A stretch of 64,000 nt of DNA from Hanleya hanleyi (GCA_036873755.1 JAVTVY010018704.1:1-64000), one strand, 5' to 3'; shown: positions 1 through 49,525, counted from the first letter of the stretch. Notes: a model not told the origin generated them from the sequence alone. Translations and numbers: made by a program.

Positions 1-3000
1 TATGAGAGAACAGTAACCCATAATCTGAGAGAACAGTACACCCTAATATGAGAGAACAATACACCCTAATATGAGAACAGTAACCCATAATCTGAGAGAA
101 CAGTAACCCCTAATCTGAGAGAACAATACCCCCTAATCTGAGAGAACAGTACACCCTAATATGAGAGAACAGTAACCCATAATCTGAGAGAACAATACCC
201 CCTAATCTGAGAGAACAGTACACCCTAATATGAGAGAACAGTACACCCTAATATGAGAGAACATTAACCCATATTCTGAGAGAACAATACACCCTAATAT
301 GAGAGAACAATACACCCTTATATGAGAGAACAGTAACCCATAATCTGAGAGAACAATACACCCTAATTTGAGAGAACAATACACCCTAATCTGAGAGAAC
401 AGTACACCCTAATATGAGAGAACAGTAACCCATAATCTGAGAACAGTACACACTAATATGAGAGAACAGTACACCCTAATATGAGAGAACAGTAACCCAT
501 AATCTGAGAGAACAATACCCCCTAATCTGAGAGAACAATACACCCTAATATGAGAGACCAATACCCCCTAATCTGAGAGAACAGTAACCCATAATCTGAG
601 AGAACAATACACCCTAATATGAGAGAACAATACCCCCTAATCTGAGAGAACAGTACACCCTAATATGAGAGAACATTAACCCATAATCTGAGAGAACAGT
701 ACACCCTAATATGGGAGAACAATACACCCTAATATGAGAGAACAGTAACCCATAATCTGAGAGAACAATACACCCTAATTTGAGAGAACAATACACCCTA
801 ATCTGAGAGAACAGTACACCCTAATATGAGAGAACAGTAACCCATAATCTGAGAGAACAATACACCCTAATATGAGAGAACAATACCCCCTAATCTGAGA
901 GAACAGTAACCCATAATCTGAGAGAACAATACACCCTAAGATGAGAGAACAATACCCCCTAATCTGAGAGAACAGTAACCCATAATCTGAGAGAACAATA
1001 CCCCCTAATCTGAGAGAACAGTACACCCTAATATGAGAGAACAGTAACCCATAATCTGAGAGAACAATACCCCCTAATCTGAGAGAACAGTACACCCTAA
1101 TATGAGAGAAAAGTAACCCATAATCTGAGAGAACAATACCCCCTAATATGAGAGAACAGTAACCCATAATCTGAGAGAACAGTAACCCATAATCTGAGAG
1201 AACAGTACACCCTAATATGAGAGAACAGTACACCCTAATATGAGAGAACAGTAACCCATAATCTGAGAGAACAATACCCCCTAATCTGAGAGAACAATAC
1301 ACCCTAATATGAGAGAACAGTAACCCATAATCTGAGAGAACAATACCCCCTAATCTGAGAGAACAGTACACCCTAATATGAGAGAACAGTACACCCTAAT
1401 ATGAGAGAACAGTACACCCTAATCTGAGAGAACAATACCCCCTAATCTGAGAGAACAGTACACCCTAATATGAGAGAACAGTACACCCTAATCTGAGAGA
1501 ACAGCACACCCTAATCGGAGAGAACAATACCCCCTAATCTGAGAGAACAGTAACCCATAATCTGAGAGAACAATACACCCTAATATGAGAGAACATTAAC
1601 CCATAATCTGAGAGAGAAATACCCCCTAATCTGAGAGAACATTAACCCATAATCTGAGAGAACAATACCCCCTAATATGAGAGAACAGTACCCCCTAATA
1701 TGAGAGAACAGTAACCCATAATCTGAGAGAACAGTAGACCCTAATATGAGAGAACAATACACCCTAATATGAGAGAAAAGTAACCCATAATCTGAGAGAA
1801 CAATACCCCCTAATCTGAGAACAATACCCCCTAATCTGAGAGAACAGTACACCCTAATATGAGAGAACAGTAACCCATAATCTGAGAGAACAATACCCCC
1901 TAATCTGAGAGAACAGTACACCCTAATATGAGAGAACAGTACACCCTAATATGAGAGAACATTAACCCATAATCTGAGAGAACAGTACACCCTAATATGA
2001 GAGAACAATACACCTAATATGAGAGAACAGTAACCCATAATCTGAGAGAACAATACACCCTAATTTGAGAACCAATACACCCTAATCTGAGAGAACAGTA
2101 CACCCTAATATGAGAGAACAGTAGCCCATAATCTGAGAGAACAATACACCCTAATATGAGAGAACAATACACCCTAATCTGAGAGAACAGTACCCCCTAA
2201 TCTGAGAGAACAGTAATCCATAATCTGAGAGAACAATACCCCCTAATCTGAGAGAACAGTACACCCTAATATGAGAGAACAATACACCCTAATCTGAGAG
2301 AACAGTACCCCCTAATCTGAGAGAACAATACCCCCTAATCTGAGAGAACAGTACCCCCTAATCTGAGAGAACAATACCCCCTAATCTGAGAGAACAGTAC
2401 ACCCTAATATGAGAGAACAATACACCCTAATATGAGAGAACAGTACACCCTAATCTGAGAGAACAATACACCCTAATATGAGAGAACAATACCTCCTAAT
2501 CTGAGAGAACAGTACCCCCTAATCTGAGAGAACAGTAATCCATAATCTGAGAGAACAATACACCCCAATCTGAGAACAGTAACCCATAATCTGAGAACAG
2601 TACACCCCAATATGAGAGAACAGTACACCCTAATATGAGAGAACAATACACCCTAATCTGAGAGAACAGTACCCCCTAATCTGAGAGAACAATACCCCCT
2701 AATCTGAGAGAACAGTACACCCTAATATGAGAGAACAAAAATAATCCTTAATCTGAGATGTTCAATACACCCCGGTTTATATGGGAGTAAGAAACAATAA
2801 AAACCTAATACAGGAGGTAGAAACAGTATACCCTAATCTGAGAGAACAATACACCCTAATATGAGAGAACAATACCCCCTAATCTGAGAGAACAGTACCC
2901 CCTAATCTGAGAGAACAGTAATCCATAATCTGAGAGAACAATACACCCTAATCTGAGAGAACAGTAACCCATAATCTGAGAGAACAGTACACCCTAATAT

Positions 3001-4980
3001 GAGAGAACAGTACACCCTAATATGAGAGAACAATACACCCTAATCTGAGAGAACAGTACCTCCTAATCTGAGAGAACAATACCCCCTAATCTGAGAGAAC
3101 AGTACCCCGTAATCTGAGAGAACAGTACACCCTAATATGAGAGAACAATACACCCTAATCTGAGAGAACAGTACCCCCTAATCTGAGAGAACAATACCCC
3201 CTAATCTGAGAGAACAGTACCCCTAATCTGAGAGAAACAATTCTCAATCTGATAAGAATACACCCTAATATGAGAGAACAATACACCCTAATATGAGAGA
3301 ACAGTATACCCTAATCTGAGAGAACAATACACCCTAATATGAGAGAACAATACCCTCAATCTGAGAGAACAAAAATTCTCAACTGAGAGGGAACTACAAT
3401 CCATAATCTGAGAGTAACAATACCCCTAATTCATGAGAACAATACCCCTAATCTGAGAACAGTACTCCCGCTAATCTGGAGAGAACACACCCTAATCTGA
3501 GAGAACAGTACCCCTAATCTGAGAGAGGGTTAATACTCCCCAATCTACATAGAGAACAGTACACCCTAATATGAGAGAACAGCACCCCTAATCTGAGAGA
3601 ACAATACCCCCTAATCTGAGAGAACAGTACCCCCTAATCTGAGAGAACAATACCCCCTAATCTGAGAGAACAGTACACCCTAATATGAGAGAACAGTACA
3701 CCCTAATCTGAGAGAACAATACACCCTAATATGAGAGAACAATACACCCTAATATGAGAGAACAGTACACCCTAATCTGAGAGAACAATACACCCTAATA
3801 TGAGAGAACAATACCCCCTAATCTGAGAGCACAGTACCCCCTAATCTGAGAGAACAGTAATCCATAATCTGAGAGAACAATACACCCTAATCTGAGAGAA
3901 CAGTACACCCTAATATGAGAGAACAATACACCCTAATATGAGAGAACAATACACCCTAATATGAGAGAACAGTAATCCATAATCTGAGAGAACAATACAC
4001 CCTAATATGAGAGAACAATACACCCTAATATGAGAGAACAGTAATCCATAATCTGAGAGAACAATACACCCTAATATGAGAGAACAGTAATCCATAATCT
4101 GAGAGAACAATACACCCTAATATGAGAGAACAATACACCCTAATATGAGAGAACAGTAATCCATAATCTGAGAGAATACACCCTAATCTGAGAGAACAAT
4201 ACACCCTAATATGAGAGAACAATACACCCTAATATGAGAGAACAGTAATCCATAATCTGAGAGAACAATACCCCCTAATCTGAGAGAACAGTACACCCTA
4301 ATATGAGAGAACAGTACACCCTAATATGAGAGAACAGTAACCCATAATCTGAGAGAACAGTACACCCTAATATGAGAGAACAATACACCCTAATATGAGA
4401 GAACAGTAACCCATAATCTGAGAGAACAATACCCCCTAATCTGAGAGAACAATACCCCCTAATCTGAGAGAACAGTACACCCTAATATGAGAGAACAGTA
4501 ACCCATAATCTGAGAGAACAATACCCCCTAATCTGAGAGAACAGTACACCCTAATATGAGAGAACAAAGGTATACACAAATCTCTAATATGAGAGAACAG
4601 TACTCCCCTAATATGAGAGAAAAGTAAGAACTATAGAATCAGAGAATGCACCCTAATACAGGAGAACAGTACCTTGGCCATGAAAGAAAACGGGTAATGC
4701 AACCCCTAATCTGATAGAGAGAACAGTACACCCTCTAATATGAGAGAAAAGTAGTAACCCATAATCTGGAGAACAGTACCCCCTAATATGAGAGAGGCAG
4801 AACAGTACCTCCTAACATGAGAGTGAGAACAGTACCCCCACCCAGAGAACAGTACCCCCTAATATGAGAGAACAATACCCCCTAATTTGAGAGAACAGTA
4901 CCCCCTAATGTGAAAGAAAAGCACTCCCTGAATCTGAGAGAACAGTACCCCCCTCCCTGAATCTGAGAGAAATATGTCTG
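1..4980. repeat. 23-bp satellite array, about 210 units, runs off the left edge
   Basis: Head-to-tail units of about 23 bp built on TGAGAGAACAnTAcnCCcTAA. Three main variants recur (GTACACCCTAATA, ATACCCCCTAATC, GTAACCCATAATC), often in fixed order, so parts look like a 69-bp higher-order unit. Each unit contains CCCTAA or a near match. The array is clean to about 2740, interrupted by degraded units near 2740-2820 and 3230-3560, and decays from 4560 to 4980. Since 69 is a multiple of three, long minus-strand open frames with a 23-residue peptide period appear; these are by-products of the repeat. Confidence 0.97.
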
Positions 4981-5769
4981 TACATGTCATCATTCAGAAT
5001 CTGTGAATTTCTTAGTTTCAACGAGAAAGGATGAATATTGGAATAAATAGTGTATGATTGACAGGAGACAATAAGATATTATATTTCTTCTTGATTTATC
5101 CGAAGGACCACAGCAAACATGCTAAGTTCAAGTTCAGGATCCATGCTTGAAGTCATGTGGGAAGGAAGTAAGGAAAAGCTTTGAATCACATTTTTAATAT
5201 CAAGGGATATCAATACTGATGCTGAATTTAAATTGATTAGAAGAAGATAATACAATATTCCCCAATACAAAGAATACTTTTACTGACTTATCAAAATTAA
5301 CCAGTTTGTGCTCATCGTTCTGCTTTAGTGACATTCCACTGAATCCGACAAACAATTCTTTTCAATCAACTATGCAAGTTACTTGTTAGAAAAGACAATT
5401 TAATTCACATTAACAAAGTAATTTCTTTTAAAGCGATGGATAATCCAATGAAGGAAGATCATCAGAATTACATTTTTACTGAAATCACAATCAGGAGGAG
5501 ATAATCCAATCGAGGGGAGATAATCAAATGAAGGGAGATAACCAGAATTACATTTTTAAGAAAGATAATCTAATCAAGAGAGAAGATCATTTTTTTATAT
5601 TACTGAAACACAATCAGGGGCAGATCATCCAATCAATGGAGATTATTGAAAGTATTTGATTTAACAGGGAGCTGTGTTGATTTGTATGTTATGAGGCAGA
5701 CATAATATATAGTGATTATATTTAAGAAATATAAATAGATGTGTTTGTAAGAGAGGCGAGGAATTGTTT

Positions 5770-6005
5770 AATACAGGTGAGGTGTGTTTAACGGGACAGG
5801 TGAGGTCATTAATGAAGACAGGCAAGGTGTTTGACAGGACAGGTGAGGTCATAATGAAGACAGGTGAGGTGTTTGACGGGACAGGTGAGGTAATTAATTA
5901 AGACATGTGAGGTCATTAATGAAGACGGGTGAGGTGTTTGACGGGATAGGTGAGGTCATTAATTAAGACAGGCAAGATATTTGACGGGACAGGTGAGGTC
6001 ATTAA
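5770..6005. repeat. Degenerate minisatellite GACAGGTGAGGT..
   Basis: About six imperfect units of roughly 40 bp alternate GACAGGTGAGGTCATTAAT and GACAGGTGAGGTGTTTGACG. Copies differ by several substitutions, so the array is old. It lies in presumed PARD3 intron or 3' sequence. CAGGTGAGGT resembles a 5' splice site on the plus strand, opposite to the gene. Confidence 0.8.
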
Positions 6006-6639
6006 TTACAGTGGTGACCATTGAATGAGAGGGGACAAGATGCAGTACATACTGTAGTCATGCACATATGAAGTGTTAGTGCGACCAAGCAAAGATTCAG
6101 CAGATCCAGCACGTGTCAGCGGACCTGGATTAGGTATAGAAGTTCCTGCAAAAGATATATAATTTCATACATTCATTGAAATCCTCGTGCAATATGCAGG
6201 TTTAAGGTGTCATGCTTGAAGAAGTACAAGACAATGTAATAGCAGGTGTAGTTGCCCTCCCCAAAAAACTGGCTAAAAAGAAAAGACTAATTGTACAAGG
6301 ACATGATTTTTCATTCGCCCTGACCATGCGAGGGTGGGTACAGAAAAGTATCATTACACATGCACAAAAACATCTGATGACAACCCCTAACTAGCCCAAG
6401 TGATATCTATTTCTGAAATATTCCAATGATTTGCTGAAATTTCAAGCTGTAATACTATTCATCAAGTCGCCAATCCTGGAATGTCCAATGCATGTGAAAT
6501 ATGTTGCAGTGTGCATAACTGTGTCAGGAAAACATTTTCTCTGCAATACTATCACAAAATAATTATTTTCTACACTGCACAAGTCATCCAGTCTCAGATT
6601 GTATATACACAGGATTCCTACCCTTTGTGAAAGACAAAA

Positions 6640-7008
6640 TTCCAGGACTTTTCCAGGTCCATACAACCTTTATCCAGGACGTTTAACTGAATTTTCCTCA
6701 ACATTTTTTAACACCTTTCATCATGTCTCATTCAGCAAATTCAACACTGTATATTAGAATGAAATGAATATGTATTTCAACTATCCCGTTTCATACAGAT
6801 CAGACTAGATCAAAGAATACATTCAGTTTGTTAGAAAGAAATTCCATGGCAGTAATTAATTGTGGCAGATATTCTGGGGGAGAGAGACAATAAAATTCAA
6901 GGACTTTTCCAGGACTCTTTACAAATATTGTCAGAATTCAAGGATTTCCAGTTCCTGAAATTTCTTTTCTCAAAAATCAAGGAAATCCAGGATGCATACG
7001 AACCCTGT
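6640..7008. mobile_element. Non-autonomous repeat of the 'caaggacttttccaggac' type
   Basis: It contains several scattered ccaggacttttccagg and ttcaaggacttttcc words and ends near 7008 with gcatacgaaccctg, the reverse complement of a CAGGGTTCGTATGC terminus typical of hAT-like non-autonomous elements. Related fragments are at 22015-22085 and 35120-35340. The left border is uncertain. Confidence 0.45.
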
Positions 7009-7800
7009 ATACAGTAACTCCTCTGATAATTCAATTAAAGGAAGTGAAATTTTGGTTGATACTTCATGTAAAACCTTTATTCACGGCTTTACCGTTACAT
7101 GTATACAGCTGTCTAGACCTATTGTTATCTTCAGACCTGGTACCTGTGCGCATTTTTTCGTGACCCTAAAATGAAGTATGGACCGAAATTTCCCACCATC
7201 GAAAGAGGGGGTGATCAAATTTATTAGAAGAAGACGGTCCAAAATCACAAAAATAATCTACTATTTGAAGGTGATTTAATTTTCATATGATAATGAGGAT
7301 TCACCCTACCAACATAGAATTCTTTTTACCAAGAAAAAGTATCTTTCAAATTGCTGACATCTGTTTGACACAGGAGTCAAACCCAGAGATAGCACAGTCA
7401 ATTACACATCAGTGGTGAGGGGCAAAGCAACAACTGATACAGAGTTTTCAACTAAATTAAAATTACAAGATGGAATTTCTTTCTCTGACAAGTTTAACGG
7501 CTGTTTTCATTGTGAAATTGATTAAAACAAAGCGACACAAATATACCTAAATCCAAGTATTTCCAGAGAGCCTAGCTCAGCTGACAGAATAACGCTCCAT
7601 TTGAGAGGCCACATAAACTCGTCCACTGACATTGGCCAATCGAGACAGAAGCATTATGCCAATATCCATGGATGATTTTTTTTGAAGAAAGGGGAGAAAG
7701 GTTGTCAAAGTTTAAAATATATTTTCAATCTGTTATTAAAATCTTTGTTGATAATCAATTTGGGTAGTGTAATAGAATAGAAATAATGCTTTCACAGGCA

Positions 7801-7922
7801 TGCTCAATGGTTATTTTATGCACAGTTAGTGTGAGAATGTTAATACATTTTAGGGCGAGTGCGATAAAATTTATAAACTTTCCCACACTAACCGTGCATA
7901 AAATAACCATTGAATTTGAGCA
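7801..7922. mobile_element. Short hairpin element with about 37-bp inverted arms
   Basis: The arm at 7801-7837 (tgctcaatggttattttatg, then cac-gttagtgtg) is repeated inverted at 7880-7922, with one small indel and a 42-base spacer. This is the structure of a small foldback MITE. No target-site duplication is clear. Confidence 0.6.
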
Positions 7923-8583
7923 AATGTGTTGTATGCAAATACAATGACACCTGTTTCGAGCATTGGTCTTGAGATGTCTACAAATCACGGCAACTAAAAT
8001 ACAATGAACTACATTTCCTTGGTGCAAAAAATTCAACTGGTGCAGGTACACATGGAATTTATCTTCATATCAGCACACTCATTATAAATATAAACTATTA
8101 TTGAGTGCTTACATCAAACTATTTATACTCAAATCCAATGAAACAAAGTGGATATCCACATTTTGGAATGAAATGAAAAGTATATAATACCAACTTAACA
8201 TCAATTAAAATCCATAAATTATATGCAGTAAAATAATTCTGAAACTGTTCAAATATTTCAATCTGTACAATGTACTAATTCAATAACTACTTGCTTCAGC
8301 CAAATCCTGATGATGGAATTAATACACTCCGAAAGCTCGATAATACATGAAATCATGTACAAATTGGTATTTGTCATGTTATTTCTAACTTAAAAACATG
8401 TGCTGGATATATAAAAAAATTCAACACAAAATTTTTTGTAGGCCATGCTTAAATTCAAACTGATAGAACACTTGAATGTCATTGCAAAATAGTAAAAGCT
8501 AAAACATATTGATCAGAAACATAATCATGCCACACAAAACCACACAGAAAATACTATATTAATATCTCCAATGGATACCCTCC

Positions 8584-8838
8584 TTGCAGAGTTTTTTCAT
8601 CAAGAAATTTGATTTGTCTCTTGCATTCCATGATCCCCAGTTAATCACAGTATTGATGCATCCAAACATTGGTCAGTCTGATTTCACAAGACTTATTGAA
8701 GAGTTCAAGCTTTCACACAAAATGGTTAACCTTGATCATTGGCAGTTAAGCAAATATCCAATCACTGTTGAGCTTTTAAATACTGATTGGACAATATTTC
8801 AAAGGACAAACCCAAGAAAGGAAGTCAGTGAGTCTTAA
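8584..8838 (+). other. Unidentified open frame, 84 codons
   Basis: An open frame with protein-like composition, unlike the AT-rich surroundings. It contains HPNIGQSDFTRLIEEFKL, then HKMVNLDHWQLSKYPITVEL and TDWTIFQRTNPRKE before a TAA. The first codon is not an ATG, and no family is recognised. It could be a fragment of a mobile-element protein, a processed pseudogene or a chance frame. It lies opposite to PARD3. Confidence 0.3.
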
Positions 8839-9479
8839 ATGACTGTTACTAGTGTTAGGTTTTGTCATGGTTTTCTGATCTGTGAGGGATACTATATAAA
8901 AGTACCAATACAATTTTTACAAGGAGGATAACACTAGAAGCTGAAACCAAAATATTCCAGAATTTCTGTATTAAAATTCATAGAAAATCAGAGGTGATAG
9001 AATTGATAGGGACAGTTTGCTATTTCTTGCTCCATGCTCAGTTCATTCAAATATCTAACCTGGGATGTGAAAGGAAGCGGATCGTCGACATTCATACTCG
9101 CGATGATATGCACTATAGCTGCGATATTCATACTCCACTGGAATAGGTTGACATAGCCAGACATTGTATATACATTTGGGAAAGATAGTTCAAATTTTCA
9201 TGAATTAAAAATCCAATGTACAGCCATCTTTTCTTCTTTTAAAATTCAATTTTAGGGAATCCAAACCTTCCCAAAATATAAACCATACTATGGAAAAGAG
9301 ATCCGAAGTTTCATAAAACAAATTCATGTATGTAGTTCACGAAAAATCATCTTGAAATCAAAATTGTTCTCGACACACAGTTTAGTAACAAATATAAGCT
9401 ATCACGATATTATAATATAATATTCCTACTTAACTTCAAATATTTCAGATAAACATTTCAGTATTAAATTCCCACTTAC

Positions 9480-45838
<36,359 letters not shown>

Positions 45839-47130
45839 CTGAAAGACAAAATGTTAGGAAAAACAATAATAAAACTGCCTGTAGCATCTATATCTATGTT
45901 CTTGATTCTGTTAAACTGACTCAATTTCAATATGTGGACCAGACACATTCACATAAACTGAAGAACGACAGTGTAAAATGGCTTAGAATGTATCTCCAGC
46001 CATCTACATGTAGGACGCCAGAGCTTCCAGGACCCTCACTGGATTTTGCTGGGATAGTAAATTTGGACACCCTGTTTTCAAATTCTGGATAAATGCGTGA
46101 TTGGAAACAAATACTTTTGTGAATGGCCTCATTGAATAATAATAACATGTCAGTTGTTTTTAATGTCAGAATTGAGGTTCGTGTTCATAACCTTTACTGA
46201 TGTCAATTGATGGTATTGGAGGACATCAAGCATTTAATTAATAACACTAATAAACTCTAGCCAAAGGCTATACATGTACATGCACACATGGAGAGGCAGG
46301 ACAACTCTGACCAGAAATAATTTCATCGTATTGCAATTTACATGTCAAATGATTACTATACCCCAGGGCTCTACATGTAGATCCATGTTAATAACATGTA
46401 ACACTTTGGGGTACACACATAACTGCATTTAATCAGAGTGAATTTATGATCTGCCAATCACAGCAGGATTAGATTTCCACAAGTCTGATGTTAATAATTG
46501 CTTTCACAATAATGACATGATTAATGTGAATTTGTGCTTTTTCGTGGCATAATATTGTCCAGTACTTCAACATGGGGGTCAATCATCCTCTCTGTCTTTT
46601 CCTGGAACTTTAACCTCGACAGGTACATTGTATGTTGACCAACTCTTGTGACTGTCACTTTGACAGAAAATTATCAGTATCATGATTAACCCTTGTCCTG
46701 TCAGCCAGTCCTATAGCTGGTCGACTGCTGTGTGCCATGCTGTCAAGCAGAGCTGAATTGACTAAAAACCAGCGGCTGTCAAGTCGTTGGATTCGATAAA
46801 TAAATTGAAGTAATGGATGGTATTTGATGGATGATACATCGTTTTGAACCACTGAACATACATTCAGAAAATATTTGGCATTGTACAGCATCAGAAATAT
46901 TTAGGACTCATAATTTGGTAGAAATAATGTTCTGAAAACTCACGTGTGTAATTTTATCACGTCCTGATTGCTACCGATAGACTGTCTTTTTCTGCTTCAT
47001 CCCGAATAAATAAACCGTCTAAAATCTTCTAGATGTCATGATACGTATTCCTGGTTACTCTTCGCATAATGAATATCAAAAATTTATTGAATCTTCCACG
47101 TAAACAGGTCAATATCCCGTTGTTTACATG
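45839..47130. other. AT-rich stretch upstream of the CR1 exon
   Basis: No exon or recognisable element is seen. A Par-3 first exon was looked for on the minus strand in this stretch and onward to 64000 by its expected start (Met-Lys-Val-Thr-Val-Cys-Phe) and its VVPCG motif, without success. Confidence 0.5.
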
Positions 47131-47290
47131 ACGTTTGGCGAGCTCATATTCGCCATTGAGTTCAAAAACGTTTCCTTCTCCGCCTGATTCAGTCCAATGC
47201 GCACGCGCACTGACCGATATAAACAGTTCGGCCAATCAGGAAGTCAGGTTTACGTCAGGTGATCAGTATTTTCGTGGGAGGTCGTTACAG
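47130..47290. promoter_or_regulatory. Promoter-like CpG patch with CCAAT box
   Basis: It contains an NRF1-like tgcgcacgcgcac, ggccaatcagg (CCAAT), gatataaac and acgtcag within 80 bases, amid otherwise AT-rich DNA. No transcript is identifiable. It may be a relic promoter or part of an element whose end is the palindrome at 47361. Confidence 0.25.
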
Positions 47291-47360
47291 ATTCGGAGTG
47301 AATGGCATTTTTATCCAATAAAATCGACGTATTTCTACTATGTGCCAGGAATAACCTGTG

Positions 47361-47678
47361 GCAGGGTACGAATTAGAAAATGTTAAGGGCAGCCATTTCA
47401 AGGCCACTTTGGCCTTGCTGGCATCTAATTACCTAGAATTTGCAAAGGGGCACCAAGGCAAACAGGGAGGGCATACAAAGCCATTGGCTTGTGCATGGCC
47501 TTGGGTGTAATTCGCACCCTGGCACGAATTACACCCAAGGCCATGCACAAGCCAATGGCTTTGTATGCCCTCCCTGTTTGCCTTGGTGCCCCTTTGCAAA
47601 TTCTAGGTAATTAGATGCCAGCAAGGCCAAAGTGGCCTTGAAATGGCTGCCCTTAACATTTTATAATTCGTACCCTGC
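47361..47678. mobile_element. 318-bp near-perfect palindrome (head-to-head hAT-like MITE pair)
   Basis: Two 154-base arms (47361-47514 and 47525-47678) are exact inverses except for one base (gaattagaaaa against gaattataaaa), around a 10-base centre. Each arm itself starts gcagggtacgaatta and ends taattcg-caccctggc, an inverted pair, so each is a MITE with CAGGGT..ACCCTG termini and the two are fused. Such symmetry implies a very recent origin. Confidence 0.95.
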
Positions 47679-47800
47679 TGTGGGAAAATGAAAGCAGGGT
47701 TATTGCCCTTCAATTTGATGCCTGGAACATGGATATTTACGGCTGGTTTTTGTTGCAGAAGCTTGTCAACAAGGTGCATTTTGACGCGTTTTGACGAACA

Positions 47801-48005
47801 TTTCGGAAGAAACGGCACTCTGTTTCACATTGTAGACTACAGTAATTTCCCTATTAATTCACCTTCCAAATTTAATTCGAAAACGGCCGATTTTTTCCCT
47901 GTCGTGATTTTGTCCATCCTAATAAAACGAAAACGTGAGCATTTTCAATATACCCGTGAAACAATAAATTCGAACACTCCCGTTTTCGCCACGGAGTTCG
48001 TGCCG
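47801..48005. repeat. Repeat shared with 52140-52320
   Basis: tcggaagaaacggcactctg plus tttcacattgtagacta occurs here and at 52273-52312. Next to it are tttccctattaattc, aaatttaattcg and ttcgaacactc, words also found around 52140-52265. It looks like a degenerate inverted-repeat element distantly related to the aattccctaataattc family. Confidence 0.55.
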
Positions 48006-49359
48006 ATGAAAGTAAAGTGAATATGTTACTAGAATCTCGTATAGTATATCAACGTATGCTATTATTTGTAAACGCAGAGAAACAACAGGGAATGGTACAA
48101 TATAATCAGACTGAATTACTATTACTTACAGTCTATAAGAAAAAAAATTGATTCAATTAACTCCGCAGTCCTGTAATTTTATCCTAACTTGATCGCGTTT
48201 CGCCGCAGTCGGGAAAAATATATACGGCAGTCCCCCGCACGTGGTCGAGTGTCTGCACACGGCCCGCTATTGAATCATTCTTCAGTTTCCAGCGTTCGTA
48301 TATCAAATATCTTTCTTTTCAATCAGCATTCCTTTATTTGAAAAACACGGTGAATATTTTCCGAGAAAGCAGAACTGCGTGCGAATGAATTCTGTTTGAA
48401 CGGAACATAAAAATCACCGACAACGATGGTCGACGTGACAAGCTCTTAGGAAATTTTCATGGCGCTCCTTTTCTGTTCAAGTCTTTACGGTGGTTCATCG
48501 TCCCTCATTAATTCACGGCCCCTTTAACTTTCATACGTTGGTGATTAAATAGAATACATTTTATGCTAATATATTTTCAGATGAAGCCAGCTATCGATCT
48601 GACCTGGAGTCAACAATCGCATGCCGCGGTTATAATTTGGATATTGGTGTTGTTTATATGGAATAAATCCATCCACGATATCGTTCTCAGTACTACACGG
48701 ACAAAATCATCATGAACATATTTTATAACTTTCCTCAACTAGATTCTCTGAAAGGCTGAATTAATTTCACTAAACCATTGAGAAACGGGATTGTACATTT
48801 GCTGAGCTTTTCGTCATGATTCTCCGATCAGAATACAATCACAACTTACATAGATGATCTAATTTACCGGTTAATTGAAATGTCGATTTCTGTATATTTC
48901 CTGAAGTGGATCAGGTTATATTTACTGAGTGTATATTTATAAATTATGGAAAAGCTACAGTCGGACCAAATCTCAAACCAGAAAGACGATCGGATGCAGG
49001 TAAAAGTTTTTCTTTTCAAGAATTAAACATTGTTGAATGACTTGATTTTGAGTTGGCAGTCATATATTGTGAAGCACGAACTTTCAATCATGTGATATTA
49101 TTGAAATTACCATGCAGTTTATGTGGAATACGAACAACTGAACGGCAGGCAACAGGCTCAAGTGAGTGGTGACAATTTGATACAAAAGTGTAAAACGGAT
49201 ACATACATGTACATGAGAATATAGCACTTTATTTTATTACAGCAGCACTACGATAACAATATATAACATAAAATGGCATAAAATAAAAGCATCATACATG
49301 TAATTTACTGAGGCACTGAGTACTGGATTTAATTTATCAGAGATTAAAGCTACAAGTTT

Positions 49360-49525
49360 TCAAATCGGCACATTCAGATGCGGACAAATTGGTCTCACTC
49401 GATCTTCATTTCCGGGGGGAATATCTTCCGCAGAAAATTCGAGAAAGTCTTCATCGTCAGAGTCGACCAACTGAAACTCAGGGATAGTCTTGGGGTTGTG
49501 ACACTGGCCATAAGGCAAAACACTC
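49360..49525 (-). CDS. Possible 3'-terminal exon of an unidentified gene
   Basis: After AAATAAGCAG the frame runs SVLPYGQCHNPKTIPEF, then QLVDSDDEDFLEFSAEDIPP and GNEDRVRPICPHLNVPI to TGA. Two AATAAA signals lie about 125 bases beyond, at 49228-49238. The acidic coding-like composition, acceptor and polyadenylation signals together suggest a last exon. No upstream exon or family is recognised; it could belong to a domesticated or mobile-element gene. Confidence 0.35.

Larger units (their letters stand above)
4985..9479. other. Gene-poor stretch downstream of the last recognised PARD3 exon
   Basis: No further PARD3 exon could be recognised on the minus strand, although the exon at 9480 ends with a donor and one codon base left over. 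The stretch is AT-rich and holds a GACAGGTGAGGT minisatellite (5770-6005), a 'caggactttccagg' type repeat (about 6640-7008), a hairpin (7801-7922) and an unidentified plus-strand open frame (8584-8838). A small exon could be missed by eye. Confidence 0.6.

Noticed and set aside
775..1371. 198-codon minus-strand open frame (YCSL-LG-IVLSDYGLLFS repeats)
   Set aside because: It is a by-product of the 23-bp satellite with a 69-bp multiple-of-three super-unit; frame is lost wherever a unit has an indel, and there is no start context or family.
1..4980. CRISPR array
   Set aside because: Units are contiguous with no unique spacers, in animal DNA; it is a satellite.
1..4980. True telomere or interstitial telomere
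   Set aside because: CCCTAA occurs once per 23-bp unit, never as a tandem hexamer run.
48946..49002. Plus-strand ATG exon (18 codons) followed by CAG|GTAAAA
   Set aside because: Too short, no downstream partner exon or family; the donor could be chance.
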